This document shows positions 8,668 to 17,438 of a stretch of DNA of 53,606 nucleotides, one piece after another. Source of the DNA: Bacteroidota bacterium (lineage in GTDB: Bacteria; Bacteroidota; Bacteroidia; Bacteroidales; Prolixibacteraceae); contig JAJUGZ010000019.1 of the NCBI GenBank assembly GCA_029265715.1, forward strand, positions 1-53,606. The letters run 5' to 3'. Position 1 is the first letter of the stretch, and each line of letters begins with the position of its first letter. A program made the translations under genes and the position numbers. The notes beneath the pieces were generated by a model. The model was given only the letters and a program-made list of their open reading frames with translations. It searched no databases and was not told where the DNA came from.

Positions 8668-9222
8668 ATGCGGATAGAGGATAAACTACTTTTCAACGAG
8701 ATAAAGAATCGCAACCAAGAGGTTTTCGAGGCTTTGTTCCGTGAATATTATCCTATCCTGACCCGTTATGCCGAAAGTTTTATTTTTGACCGGGCGTTGA
8801 GCGAAGACATGGTTCAGGCTTTTTTTGTTTCGCTTTGGGAAAATGCTGCTCATATTAACATTCAAGACTCTCTGAAATATTATTTTTATCAATCTATTAA
8901 AAACCGGTGTTTAAACCGGTTGCGTGACTTGAAGGTACAAGACAAGAACAAACTGCTGTATATCGAGGCGATTTTGCAGCAGGACGACAGCTCTGACTGG
9001 GTCGATATCGAAATGCTTGATCAGATTAAAGAAAGTATCGATAGGTTACCGTCCCAAATGGCTTTGATTTTTAAACTCAAGTATCTGGAAGGCAAAAAAA
9101 ACAAAGAAATTTCAGCGCTGCTTAATGTATCCGAAAATACTGTCAAAACCCAGTTGCTGCGCGCCAAAGAGAAGCTTCGGGCAATGCTGGCGAAAACGCT
9201 CAGTTTGTATTTTTTCTTGTAA
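8668..9222 (+). CDS. ECF sigma factor of the Bacteroides FecI-like type
   Basis: A 184-residue ECF sigma factor. Region 2 spans about residues 18-90 (FEALFREYYPILTRYAESF, then DMVQAFFVSLWE and YYFYQSIKNRCLN). Region 4 spans about 128-178 (LPSQMALIFKLKYLEGKKNKEISALLNVSENTVKTQL). The frame is open upstream to 8374, but that part overlaps the divergent gene and has no sigma homology, so I start at the ATG at 8668. The next gene is a FecR anti-sigma factor, followed by an STN-domain SusC and SusD. This is the standard bacteroidal trans-envelope arrangement in which ligand binding at SusC releases the sigma factor. Confidence 0.92.
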   Translation: MRIEDKLLFNEIKNRNQEVFEALFREYYPILTRYAESFIFDRALSEDMVQAFFVSLWENAAHINIQDSLKYYFYQSIKNRCLNRLRDLKVQDKNKLLYIEAILQQDDSSDWVDIEMLDQIKESIDRLPSQMALIFKLKYLEGKKNKEISALLNVSENTVKTQLLRAKEKLRAMLAKTLSLYFFL

Positions 9223-9304
9223 TTATCAAATTCTTTTGTCACCCGTTTTTCGTTTTTCGTGTCTATTGGGATAGGAGCCAAAATGCTTCGGACATGAAAG
9301 AATA

Positions 9305-10459
9305 ATGGGCAAGGTTTATCAATATATTGATTTCGAGATAATCTGGAAGAAAATACACCAGATAGCGACAGAAGAGGAAGGACAAATCCTGGATCGCTGG
9401 TTGCAGGAAGATCCGAAACATCGGGAATTTTATGCTAAAGCTGAAGAATATTTCCGGCGGGGCGGTCCGTCTGAATTGCCATTAGATATTGAAAAGGCCT
9501 GGCGAAAAGTTTGTCCGCAATTGGGGAAACGGATTTTGACCTGGAAGCGGATTGCTTCGGTTGCAGCAGTTCTTGTATTTGTGGTTGCCGGTTCGTATTT
9601 GTATCTTTCAATTCGCGGGCAGAGAACTGCGGTTGAAACGATTGCTCAAACCACAATTGTTCCGGGAAAGAATCAGGCTGTATTAATTCTGGATAATGGT
9701 TCTAGTTATGAATTGAGCGCAGAAAAGAATATTTCTATCGATTTAGACGGAGCTCAGGTAACCAGTCAGGGAAAAGCAATCGAATATATCAGTACTGGCA
9801 AAACATCAAATACAATCGAATACAATACGTTGAAAGTTCCATATGGAGGCGAGTTTTACCTGGTTCTGTCTGATAGCACACAGGTGTGGCTGAATTCGGG
9901 AACGACCTTGCGCTACCCGGTTCAATTTACTGCCAGCGAACGTCGGGTTGAGCTGATTGGCGAAGCTTATTTCCAGGTAAGAAAGGACAAGAAGCCGTTT
10001 CGGGTCGAGTCGCACGGGCAGGTGGTCGAAGCCTTGGGAACCCAATTCAATGTTTCTGCTTATTCGGATGAAGCGAATGTCCTGACAACATTGGTGGAAG
10101 GCAAGGTGAGAGTCTCGTTGACCGAGCATCCGGGGGCACAGGAAATTTTGATGCCCAATAGCCAAAGCTGTTTTAATAAAGGATCAAACAACCTGACCCA
10201 GTATGCCGTTGATGCCAGTGCAGTGACCGCCTGGAAAAATGGGCGCTTTGTTTTCAATGACTCGGACCTGGAGTCGATGATGAAGATCTTGTCGCGGTGG
10301 TATAATGTGAAGGTGGTGTTTGCAAATGAGAAACTTAAGTTGGTCAGGTTTACCGGAGATATCCGGCGGTATGAAAACCTAAATACATTGCTGTCGTTTA
10401 TTGAGAAGACAAACGAAGTTAAAATAAGGGTTGAAGGACAAACTGTTACGATTGAGTAG
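9305..10459 (+). CDS. FecR family anti-sigma factor
   Basis: A 384-residue single-pass inner-membrane protein. Residues 1-80 form the cytoplasmic sigma-binding part, one transmembrane helix lies at about 83-102, and the periplasmic FecR domain follows (VPYGGEFYLVLSDSTQVWLNSGTTLRYP, then GEAYFQVRKDKKPFRV and ALGTQFNVSAY). The C-terminus from about 315 is a DUF4974-type STN-like module (FVFNDSDLESMMKILSRWY). It should hold the sigma factor encoded upstream and respond to the STN domain of the SusC encoded 85 bases downstream. The 82-base gap to the sigma gene is normal for these pairs. Confidence 0.92.
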   Translation: MGKVYQYIDFEIIWKKIHQIATEEEGQILDRWLQEDPKHREFYAKAEEYFRRGGPSELPLDIEKAWRKVCPQLGKRILTWKRIASVAAVLVFVVAGSYLYLSIRGQRTAVETIAQTTIVPGKNQAVLILDNGSSYELSAEKNISIDLDGAQVTSQGKAIEYISTGKTSNTIEYNTLKVPYGGEFYLVLSDSTQVWLNSGTTLRYPVQFTASERRVELIGEAYFQVRKDKKPFRVESHGQVVEALGTQFNVSAYSDEANVLTTLVEGKVRVSLTEHPGAQEILMPNSQSCFNKGSNNLTQYAVDASAVTAWKNGRFVFNDSDLESMMKILSRWYNVKVVFANEKLKLVRFTGDIRRYENLNTLLSFIEKTNEVKIRVEGQTVTIE

Positions 10460-10467
10460 AAACAAAA

Positions 10468-10494
10468 GCGGGAAGTGTTCGCACCACTTCCCGC
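10468..10494 (+). promoter_or_regulatory. hairpin between fecR and susC, no U-tract
   Basis: A perfect 10-bp stem, GCGGGAAGTG / CACTTCCCGC, with a 7-base loop, starting 9 bases after the fecR stop. No T-run follows, so it is not a canonical terminator. It could stabilise an mRNA end, attenuate, or separate regulator from transporter expression. Confidence 0.6.
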
Positions 10495-10543
10495 CCGAAA
10501 CACTTAGATAGTTACTAAATGTTGTACTAACACATGCAAATCT

Positions 10544-13500
10544 ATGAAAAAAAGGTTTATCCGTTTATCCTTTGATAAGGGTAGAAAACTGTTTCTTATT
10601 ATGAGAATCACTGTGTTTATCCTGATGATCAGCCTTGCCCACGTGTATGCAAGCGCTTATTCACAGAACACCAAATTAAATTTGGATGTAAAAAATGCCA
10701 GTGTGCAGGAAATGCTTGAGCAGATTAAGCAGCAAAGCGAGTATAAATTCCTGTTTCGCTCAGATTTGTTCGACGATTTGGCTCCGGTAAACATGAAAGC
10801 CAAAGGAGTGACGATCGAAAAAGTGCTTGAATCGGTCTTGGTTCCACAAGGAATTTCGTATGAAATTCAGGACAACGTCGTTATTTTCAGAAAAGAACCA
10901 GTTCTGGAGAAACCTGCAACCGGAAGACAAAACCTGAAGGGGCTGAAAGGATCGGTTACCGATGCTTCCGGAATGCCGATGCCGGGCGTTTCTGTTTTGG
11001 TAAAAGGAACGACCCAGGGAACGATTACCAACGACAACGGCGAATTCTCGCTGGAAGTTGCGGCTCAGTCCCAAACACTTGTTTTTTCCTTTGTTGGCAT
11101 GAGAACAGTTGAAGTTGCCATTGGCGATAAAACTTCATTCTTTGTTAAAATGGAAGAGGAAACGGTTGGTATCGACGAGGTTGTGGCTGTTGGTTATGGT
11201 GTGATCAAGAAAAAAGATGTGACCGGTTCGGTTTCGACTTTGAGTACCGACGATTTTAATAAAGGTGTTTCTACCTCACCAACCGATTTGATCCAGGGTC
11301 GTGTAGCCGGTGTGAATATTGTCAGTAACGGTGGCGAACCGGGGGCTGGCGTTTCTGTGCGGGTGCGTGGCGCCAACTCAATCCGTTCCGGGCAGGAGCC
11401 GTTGTATGTAATCGATGGCATCCCATTGGATATTACCGATGTACAGCCTTCGGGTGCTTCAACAACCGGAGTTGGTGCGTCGGCCGCTAAAAACCCGTTG
11501 AATTTTATCAATCCGGACGATATTGAATCAATCGATATCTTGAAAGATGCTTCGGCGACCGCTATTTATGGTTCGCGCGGGGCAAACGGGGTGGTTATCG
11601 TAACCACGAAAAAAGGCAAAGCCGGGAAAGCGACGGTTTCGTATTCGGGCTATACCGGCTTTTCTGAACTTCCGAAAAAGTATCCGGTGCTGAATGCCGC
11701 TGAATATAATGCGGCCCGTGCTTCATTGGGTTTGGCCTCGTCTGATATGGGTTATGATACCGACTGGCAGGACGAGATTTTCCGCACGGCGACAACGACG
11801 AACCACAGTTTGTCGTTGAGCGGCGGTTCTGACAAATCAATGTACCGCGCTTCGCTGGGATACCTCGATCAGGAAGGGATTATCAAAAAAACCGGCATGG
11901 AGAAATACTCCGGAAGGTTGAATATTTCGACCAAGGCGATGAACGACAAACTTACTCTGGAGGTTGGATTAACGGCTGCCCGTACAAACGACCAGAGAGC
12001 CCCGCTGGGAGAATCGGGCGGTGTGGAAGGCGACCTGTTGCTTTCGGCTCTGAAACTGAACCCCACGTATCCGGTATTTAACGAAGATGGGACCTACTAT
12101 CAATTATCTGATCAGGTTCGTAATCCGGTGGCGATGATTGACCTGACAAACGACAATACCCAAACCGACCGAGTGTTGGCTAATATCTCGGCTGGGTTAA
12201 ATCTTGCAAAAGGGCTGAATTACAGGGCAAACCTGTCGACCGACCAGACCAAGGCAACCCGTAAGGTTACACAAGATGCGCAACTTTCGTATATGACCGA
12301 CAAAGGTACAGCTACGATCAGTAATGTGGAACTGGGTAGTAACATGATTGAAAACTACCTGACCTACGATTTCAATCTGAACAACAATAACCGGTTTAAT
12401 TTTCTGGCAGGTCATTCATATCAGAAGTTTCGCATTTACCAATACAGTACTGCTGTTACCGGATTTGCTTCAAGTGAAATTGACAATCTGAACGATTTAT
12501 CGCTCGGAAAATCATCGCAGGCAACTGTTTCTTCAGATATTACAGTAAACGAGCTGCAGTCGTTCTTTGGCCGTGTAAATTATAGCCTGAAAGAAAAATA
12601 TTTACTGACTGTAAACTTTCGCGCTGACGGTTCGACCAAATTTGGGAAGAATAATAAATATGGTTACTTCCCGTCAACAGCGTTGGCATGGCGCATGTCT
12701 GAAGAAGAATTTATCAAAAGGATGGATGTTTTCAGTAACCTGAAAATGCGTTTAGGCTGGGGTATCACGGGTAACCAGGAGATTACTTCCAAAATTTCGC
12801 AGGCAACGCTGGGTTCGGTTACCGGTGCAATCCTCGATGGCGGATCGGTACTAACCCCGGGTTATACATTGACCCGTACGCCAAATCCAGACCTGAAATG
12901 GGAAAAAACGACCCAATACAACTGGGGTCTCGATTTCGGTTTTTTCAAAGGCCGGTTGAGTGGCGCGGTTGATCTGTTCTATAAAAACACGACCGATGTG
13001 CAGATGCTGGTTTCAACCAAAATGCCTTCGCCTACTGCTACTTTCTGGACAAACAAAGACCTGAACATCATTAATAAAGGGGTAGAGGTATCGCTGAATG
13101 GCGTCATCATCGACAAAAAGGATTTCAATTGGTCGGCTAACCTGAATTTCTCAACGATCAGCAACATGGTAAAAAACATGGATGTTTCGAAAATACCAAC
13201 TGGCTATCCAAGTGGACCGGGTATTACCGGAACCCCGTCTCAATACATCATTAACAACCAACCGCTGGGGACCTTCTGGGGAAAAACATTCCTTGGGTTT
13301 GATGAAAATGGCAAAAGTATATTTGCCAAGGATGCTGACGGAAAGGACATTGAAGGCGTGATTGGAAACGCACTCCCGGATTTTACATACAACTTTAGTA
13401 CGACATTTGTCTGGAAACGCGTTGATTTTACAATGAATTTCAATGGCGTATATGGCAATGATGTATACAACAACCTGGCTAACATTATCGACCAGATGAG

Positions 13501-13843
13501 TCTGTTTGGGAGTGGCTGGAATACAACGCCATCGGCAATTAAATCAGGTGAGTCGACCAGCAATGTGCTGAACTATTCAAGCCGTTTTATCGAAGACGGT
13601 TCATACCTGCGCTTGTCAAATGCTACCCTGGGATATACGTTTAAATTGCCGAAACAGAATTACATAAACAAGTTGCGCGCATACGTTTCCGGGAACAATT
13701 TGTTTGTAATTACCGATTACTCGGGGTACGATCCGGAAGTAAACACAACCCGTGTTTCGAATGGTGTTCCGGCAATGGGCATCGGCTGGACAACCTATCC
13801 GAAGGCCCGCACAATTACTTTTGGTGTTAACGTAGAGTTTTAA
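10544..13843 (+). CDS. SusC/RagA TonB-dependent outer-membrane receptor with STN domain
   Basis: A 1099-residue outer-membrane transporter. After a signal peptide (helix about residues 20-38, ending AYSQ) comes an STN domain (about 42-118: LNLDVKNASVQEMLEQIKQQ). Then follow a carboxypeptidase-regulatory-like domain (about 133-205: GSVTDASGMPMPGVSVLVKG), the TonB-box region (IDEVVAVGYG), the plug (VIDGIPLDIT; IDILKDASATAIYGSRGANG) and a 22-strand-type barrel ending in a C-terminal Phe (TFGVNVEF). The STN domain contacts FecR and explains why ECF sigma and FecR genes lie directly upstream. SusD follows after 17 bases and the GH13 gene lies beyond it, so the likely ligand is an alpha-glucan or alpha-glucoside oligosaccharide. 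Confidence 0.95.
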   Translation: MKKRFIRLSFDKGRKLFLIMRITVFILMISLAHVYASAYSQNTKLNLDVKNASVQEMLEQIKQQSEYKFLFRSDLFDDLAPVNMKAKGVTIEKVLESVLVPQGISYEIQDNVVIFRKEPVLEKPATGRQNLKGLKGSVTDASGMPMPGVSVLVKGTTQGTITNDNGEFSLEVAAQSQTLVFSFVGMRTVEVAIGDKTSFFVKMEEETVGIDEVVAVGYGVIKKKDVTGSVSTLSTDDFNKGVSTSPTDLIQGRVAGVNIVSNGGEPGAGVSVRVRGANSIRSGQEPLYVIDGIPLDITDVQPSGASTTGVGASAAKNPLNFINPDDIESIDILKDASATAIYGSRGANGVVIVTTKKGKAGKATVSYSGYTGFSELPKKYPVLNAAEYNAARASLGLASSDMGYDTDWQDEIFRTATTTNHSLSLSGGSDKSMYRASLGYLDQEGIIKKTGMEKYSGRLNISTKAMNDKLTLEVGLTAARTNDQRAPLGESGGVEGDLLLSALKLNPTYPVFNEDGTYYQLSDQVRNPVAMIDLTNDNTQTDRVLANISAGLNLAKGLNYRANLSTDQTKATRKVTQDAQLSYMTDKGTATISNVELGSNMIENYLTYDFNLNNNNRFNFLAGHSYQKFRIYQYSTAVTGFASSEIDNLNDLSLGKSSQATVSSDITVNELQSFFGRVNYSLKEKYLLTVNFRADGSTKFGKNNKYGYFPSTALAWRMSEEEFIKRMDVFSNLKMRLGWGITGNQEITSKISQATLGSVTGAILDGGSVLTPGYTLTRTPNPDLKWEKTTQYNWGLDFGFFKGRLSGAVDLFYKNTTDVQMLVSTKMPSPTATFWTNKDLNIINKGVEVSLNGVIIDKKDFNWSANLNFSTISNMVKNMDVSKIPTGYPSGPGITGTPSQYIINNQPLGTFWGKTFLGFDENGKSIFAKDADGKDIEGVIGNALPDFTYNFSTTFVWKRVDFTMNFNGVYGNDVYNNLANIIDQMSLFGSGWNTTPSAIKSGESTSNVLNYSSRFIEDGSYLRLSNATLGYTFKLPKQNYINKLRAYVSGNNLFVITDYSGYDPEVNTTRVSNGVPAMGIGWTTYPKARTITFGVNVEF

Positions 13844-13860
13844 ACCCAACTAAAGAGTCA

Positions 13861-15444
13861 ATGATCATGAAAAAAACAATATATCTTTTGCTGATGGTCC
13901 TGTTTGTTGGTTTTACCGCCTGCAGCGATCTTAATGAAGAAATTCTGGATGAGCAGAACGGATCGGCTATTGTCGAGGATCCGGAGAATGTAGAAATGCT
14001 GGTAGCTCCGGCTTATGCGTTCCTGCGCGACTTGCAAAGCCGTGGTGCCGGTTGGTTGGCCCAGGAAACCTGTACCGATGAGGTTGCATTCCCAACCCGT
14101 GGCGCCAACTGGAACAGCGCCGATTATCGCACCTTATTTACCCACGACTATACGGCCTCAAATAGTTATATAAAAAATACATGGAACAGCTATCTGATTG
14201 GTTTTGCCCGTTGTAACGTGGCTCTTTATTATATGGGTAAACTTCCGGAGTCGGATGAAGTGAAATTATATAAAGCCGAAGTTCGGTTTATTCGTGCTTT
14301 GTCTATGTATCAGATCAACGATTGTTTCGGGCAAATGCCGTATCGCGAATATACTAATTACGACTATGCTGCCGATCCGGAATATTATACCCGTTCTCAG
14401 ATTGTAGAAAAAATGATCTCAGAGCTGAACGAAATTATTCCTCAGTTGAAAGAAAAGGGAAGTGTTCCGTACGGCCGGATTACCAGGGTAGCGGCCCAAA
14501 TGTTGCTGGCCAAGATTTATCTGAACTATCAGGTCTATACCGGAACAGCCCCGGCTTTCACCGACGGGACTACCAAATGGGCAGAAGCCATTGCCGCCTG
14601 CGATGCGATTATCAACTCAGGCAAATATGCGCTGGCTGACGATTTTTGGAAACTTTACCTGGCCGACAATGCTTCATACATGAATGCCACCGAAACCATC
14701 CTCCCCATTGTTTACGATCCCGCAATTGGGATTGGCGGTATCCCATGGATTAACATGACGCTGGATTACAACCAGGCTTTCGGGACATATTCAACTTCGA
14801 ACCTTTGGAACGGTTGCTGCACCACCCCAACATTTTATGCAACCTGGGACCAGACCGACCCGCGGTTTAGCGATAACCGCCTGAAAAGTTTGACCGGCTT
14901 TAACCTGGGCTTCCTGGTTGGCCAGCAGTACAACAAATCGGGAGTGGCATTGGTTACGAAAGATGGCGGACGTCCGCTGATTTTTACTCCCGAATTTAGT
15001 GTGGCCAACTCGTTGGAAGAACAGGGCGTGCGTGTTGTGAAATATGCCCCAAACCCGTCGACAACTTATCCGGGCGCCAGCGAAAACGATTATAACTACT
15101 ACCGTTTAGCTGATGCATATCTGATCCGGGCCGAGGCTAAATTCCGCAACGGCGATGTGACCGGAGCTTTAGCCGACATCAATACGCTTCGTGCTAAACG
15201 CGGGGTATCAACCTACGTTTCCGGAGAATTGACGCTGGATAAGATCCTGAACGAACGTGGCTACGAATTCTATTGGGAAAATTCGCGCCGCAACGATCTG
15301 ATCCGGTTCAATAAATATTGCGCAGCCCGTTACGAAAAAGCGACCGAAACCCCGGCATATAAAATCTTGTTCCCGGTTCCGCTTACAGCTTACGATGCCG
15401 ATAAAAATATTAAACAAAACCCAGGCTATCCTGCATTCCAGTAA
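13861..15444 (+). CDS. SusD/RagB family surface glycan-binding lipoprotein
   Basis: A 527-residue lipoprotein that caps the SusC barrel and captures the substrate. The signal peptide ends in a lipobox FTAC (Cys21 from the ATG at 13861, or Cys19 from the second ATG at 13867, which may be the real start). The TPR-bearing core includes the typical YKAEVRFIRALSMYQINDCFG segment, and the C-terminal RNDLIRFNKYC and KILFPVPLTAYDADKNIKQNPGY segments are standard SusD features. It begins 17 bases after susC. A strong terminator follows, so the GH13 gene downstream may be expressed at a lower level or from its own promoter. Confidence 0.95.
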   Translation: MIMKKTIYLLLMVLFVGFTACSDLNEEILDEQNGSAIVEDPENVEMLVAPAYAFLRDLQSRGAGWLAQETCTDEVAFPTRGANWNSADYRTLFTHDYTASNSYIKNTWNSYLIGFARCNVALYYMGKLPESDEVKLYKAEVRFIRALSMYQINDCFGQMPYREYTNYDYAADPEYYTRSQIVEKMISELNEIIPQLKEKGSVPYGRITRVAAQMLLAKIYLNYQVYTGTAPAFTDGTTKWAEAIAACDAIINSGKYALADDFWKLYLADNASYMNATETILPIVYDPAIGIGGIPWINMTLDYNQAFGTYSTSNLWNGCCTTPTFYATWDQTDPRFSDNRLKSLTGFNLGFLVGQQYNKSGVALVTKDGGRPLIFTPEFSVANSLEEQGVRVVKYAPNPSTTYPGASENDYNYYRLADAYLIRAEAKFRNGDVTGALADINTLRAKRGVSTYVSGELTLDKILNERGYEFYWENSRRNDLIRFNKYCAARYEKATETPAYKILFPVPLTAYDADKNIKQNPGYPAFQ

Positions 15445-15491
15445 TTGGAATTCAGTGTGTGCCAGTCACTCTCTCTATTTTGGCAATTTTC

Positions 15492-15525
15492 AGCCGCTCC
15501 GGTTCGTATGCCGGGGCGGCTTTTT
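15492..15525 (+). terminator. intrinsic terminator after susD, before the GH13 gene
   Basis: Stem AGCCGCTCCGG / CCGGGGCGGCT (11 pairs including one wobble) with an 8-base loop, followed by TTTTT. It sits 48 bases after the susD stop and 37 bases before the glycosidase start, inside what is functionally one locus. Confidence 0.88.
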
Positions 15526-15561
15526 AAAAACATTATTTTATTCTGACGTATCTCTGGGTTT

Positions 15562-17241
15562 ATGAAATTTTTATTGATTATTGCCTGCTCTGTGCTTTTT
15601 CTGGCAGGAGCAATGGCTCAAAATACATCGTTAAAGCCGGTTCCGGAATGGATGAAAACGGCTTATTTCTATCAGATCTATCCTCAAAGTTTCAAAGACA
15701 CCAATGGGGATGGGATCGGCGACCTAAATGGGATTATCGAGAAACTTGATTATATAAAATGGCTGGGTTGTAATGCTTTGTGGCTAAACCCATGCTTCGA
15801 GTCGGCGTTTATGGATGCCGGTTACGACGTTATCGATTACTATAAGGTTGCCCCGCGTTATGGTACCAACGACGATTTGAAACGTCTTTTTAAGGAAGCG
15901 CACAAGCGAGGTATGCGTGTTTGCTTAGACTTGGTGGCCGGACATACCTCTGATCAGCACCCCTGGTTTAAAGAATCGCAGAAAAAAGAAAAGAACGAGT
16001 TTACCGACCGCTATATCTGGACCTCCGATTCGACTGTGAAACCTGAAAAATATGTTTCCGGAACATTCGGACGTAACGGTGCTTACCGAAAAAACTTCTT
16101 CGATTGCCAGCCTGCATTGAATTACGGTTTCGCACAGCCTGATCCGGATCATCCGTGGGAACAACCGGTAACAGCCGAAGGGCCTCGAAAAACCCGGGCC
16201 GAACTCATGAGGATCATGGATTACTGGCTAAGCATGGGTGCCGATGGGTTCCGGGTCGATATGGCGCCATCGCTCATCAAGAATGATCCGGATAAAGTAG
16301 AAACCAATAAACTTTGGGCGGAGGTCAGGAGCCACATGCAAAAGAAATTTCCGGAGAGTGTTTTGATTGCCGAATGGGGTCATCCGGGGCGAGCTGTTCA
16401 GGCGGGGTTTATGATGGATTTTATGATTCATCTCGGTCCGGATGCTTTCAGCTCCATGTTTTTTAACGAAGAAGGGACTTATCCGCGCGATAGCTGTTAT
16501 TTCCGTCTCGATGGAAAAGGAACACCCACCGATTTTGTAAGTGCGTACATGAATAACCTGAGAGACGTGGATGGCAAGGGGTACATCTGTGTGCCGACAG
16601 CTAATCACGATTTTCAGCGCTTAGCCTGCGGTTCGCGTAATACACCCGAACAGTTGAAAGTTGCACTGACTTTTTTGATGACGCTTCAGAGCATTCCGTT
16701 GGTGTATTACGGCGACGAAATTGGCTTGCGGTTTATCTCCGGATTGCCTGATAAAGAGGGAAGTTTGATTAAGGGAAAATATAACAGGGCCGGAACTCGC
16801 ACTCCGATGCAGTGGAACACGACAAAGGGGGCAGGGTTTTCGGATGGCGATCCGGCCAGTTTTTATTTGCCGGTTGATTCATCGACTTTCCGTCCGAATG
16901 TTGAAGCAGAGATGGGCGATCCGTCGTCGGTGCTGAATTTTACCCGGAAGCTGATCGAGTTGCGAAAACAGACCGATGCGCTGGGGACGAATGGTAAAAT
17001 TGAATTTTTGTATGCCCAAAAATGTGCTTATCCATTGGTGTATAAACGCACGAACGGGAAAGAAACTTATGTGATCGTTTTGAACCCGTCTGCCCAACGG
17101 TATCAGGTCGAATTAAATTATCCGGCAGTATTGCGCGCTGTGCCGGTTTGGGTTAACCAAGTCGCAATCAGTCCTGAAAACGGGAAACTTAGGATTGATG
17201 CCAATGGTGTTTCGTACGGAATTTTTAAGCTGTTGGAATAG
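15562..17241 (+). CDS. exported GH13 family glycoside hydrolase
   Basis: A 559-residue alpha-amylase superfamily enzyme with a signal peptide (cleavage after AMAQ, about residue 20), so periplasmic or surface-located. The (beta/alpha)8 barrel is clear: YFYQIYPQSF, NGDGIGDLNGI, nucleophile Asp233 in GFRVDMA, acid/base Glu271 in LIAEWG, and the transition-state Asp350 in ANHD. A small beta domain closes the protein. The layout resembles oligo-1,6-glucosidase/trehalose synthase-like members that act on short alpha-glucosides rather than long starch. Odd point: conserved region I reads DLVAGH, where most members have DxxxNH, so the Asn is replaced by Gly127. Located after an STN-SusC/SusD pair; exact specificity is not readable. 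Confidence 0.9.
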   Translation: MKFLLIIACSVLFLAGAMAQNTSLKPVPEWMKTAYFYQIYPQSFKDTNGDGIGDLNGIIEKLDYIKWLGCNALWLNPCFESAFMDAGYDVIDYYKVAPRYGTNDDLKRLFKEAHKRGMRVCLDLVAGHTSDQHPWFKESQKKEKNEFTDRYIWTSDSTVKPEKYVSGTFGRNGAYRKNFFDCQPALNYGFAQPDPDHPWEQPVTAEGPRKTRAELMRIMDYWLSMGADGFRVDMAPSLIKNDPDKVETNKLWAEVRSHMQKKFPESVLIAEWGHPGRAVQAGFMMDFMIHLGPDAFSSMFFNEEGTYPRDSCYFRLDGKGTPTDFVSAYMNNLRDVDGKGYICVPTANHDFQRLACGSRNTPEQLKVALTFLMTLQSIPLVYYGDEIGLRFISGLPDKEGSLIKGKYNRAGTRTPMQWNTTKGAGFSDGDPASFYLPVDSSTFRPNVEAEMGDPSSVLNFTRKLIELRKQTDALGTNGKIEFLYAQKCAYPLVYKRTNGKETYVIVLNPSAQRYQVELNYPAVLRAVPVWVNQVAISPENGKLRIDANGVSYGIFKLLE

Positions 17242-17320
17242 GTTGAAAAGGGAGAAAATAATAGCGAATAGTTAGTCCAACCGGATTGACTGTTTTGGTG
17301 TGAGAGAACAGGTAGGTGGG

Positions 17321-17345
17321 GCCACCCGATCGGGTGGCTTTACTT
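17321..17345 (+). terminator. intrinsic terminator after the GH13 gene
   Basis: GCCACCC-GATC-GGGTGGC is a perfect palindrome (17321-17338) followed by the T-rich run TTTACTTTTCC. It lies about 80 bases after the glycosidase stop. Confidence 0.8.
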
Positions 17346-17390
17346 TTCCCCTTATTTGATGAATATATTCTTCTCCATTGTATCTCTCAG

Positions 17391-17436
17391 ATGGTCTTTG
17401 TAAATTTATCTACTGTTAATTAAAGACAAAGACCAT
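17391..17436 (+). promoter_or_regulatory. 11-bp inverted repeat in the comM leader
   Basis: ATGGTCTTTGT at 17391-17401 and its exact reverse complement ACAAAGACCAT at 17426-17436 are separated by 24 AT-rich bases. The right arm ends two bases before the comM start codon. It could be a leader hairpin that hides the translation start or a spaced operator; there is no T-run after it, so it is not a terminator. Confidence 0.55.
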
Positions 17437-17438
17437 TC

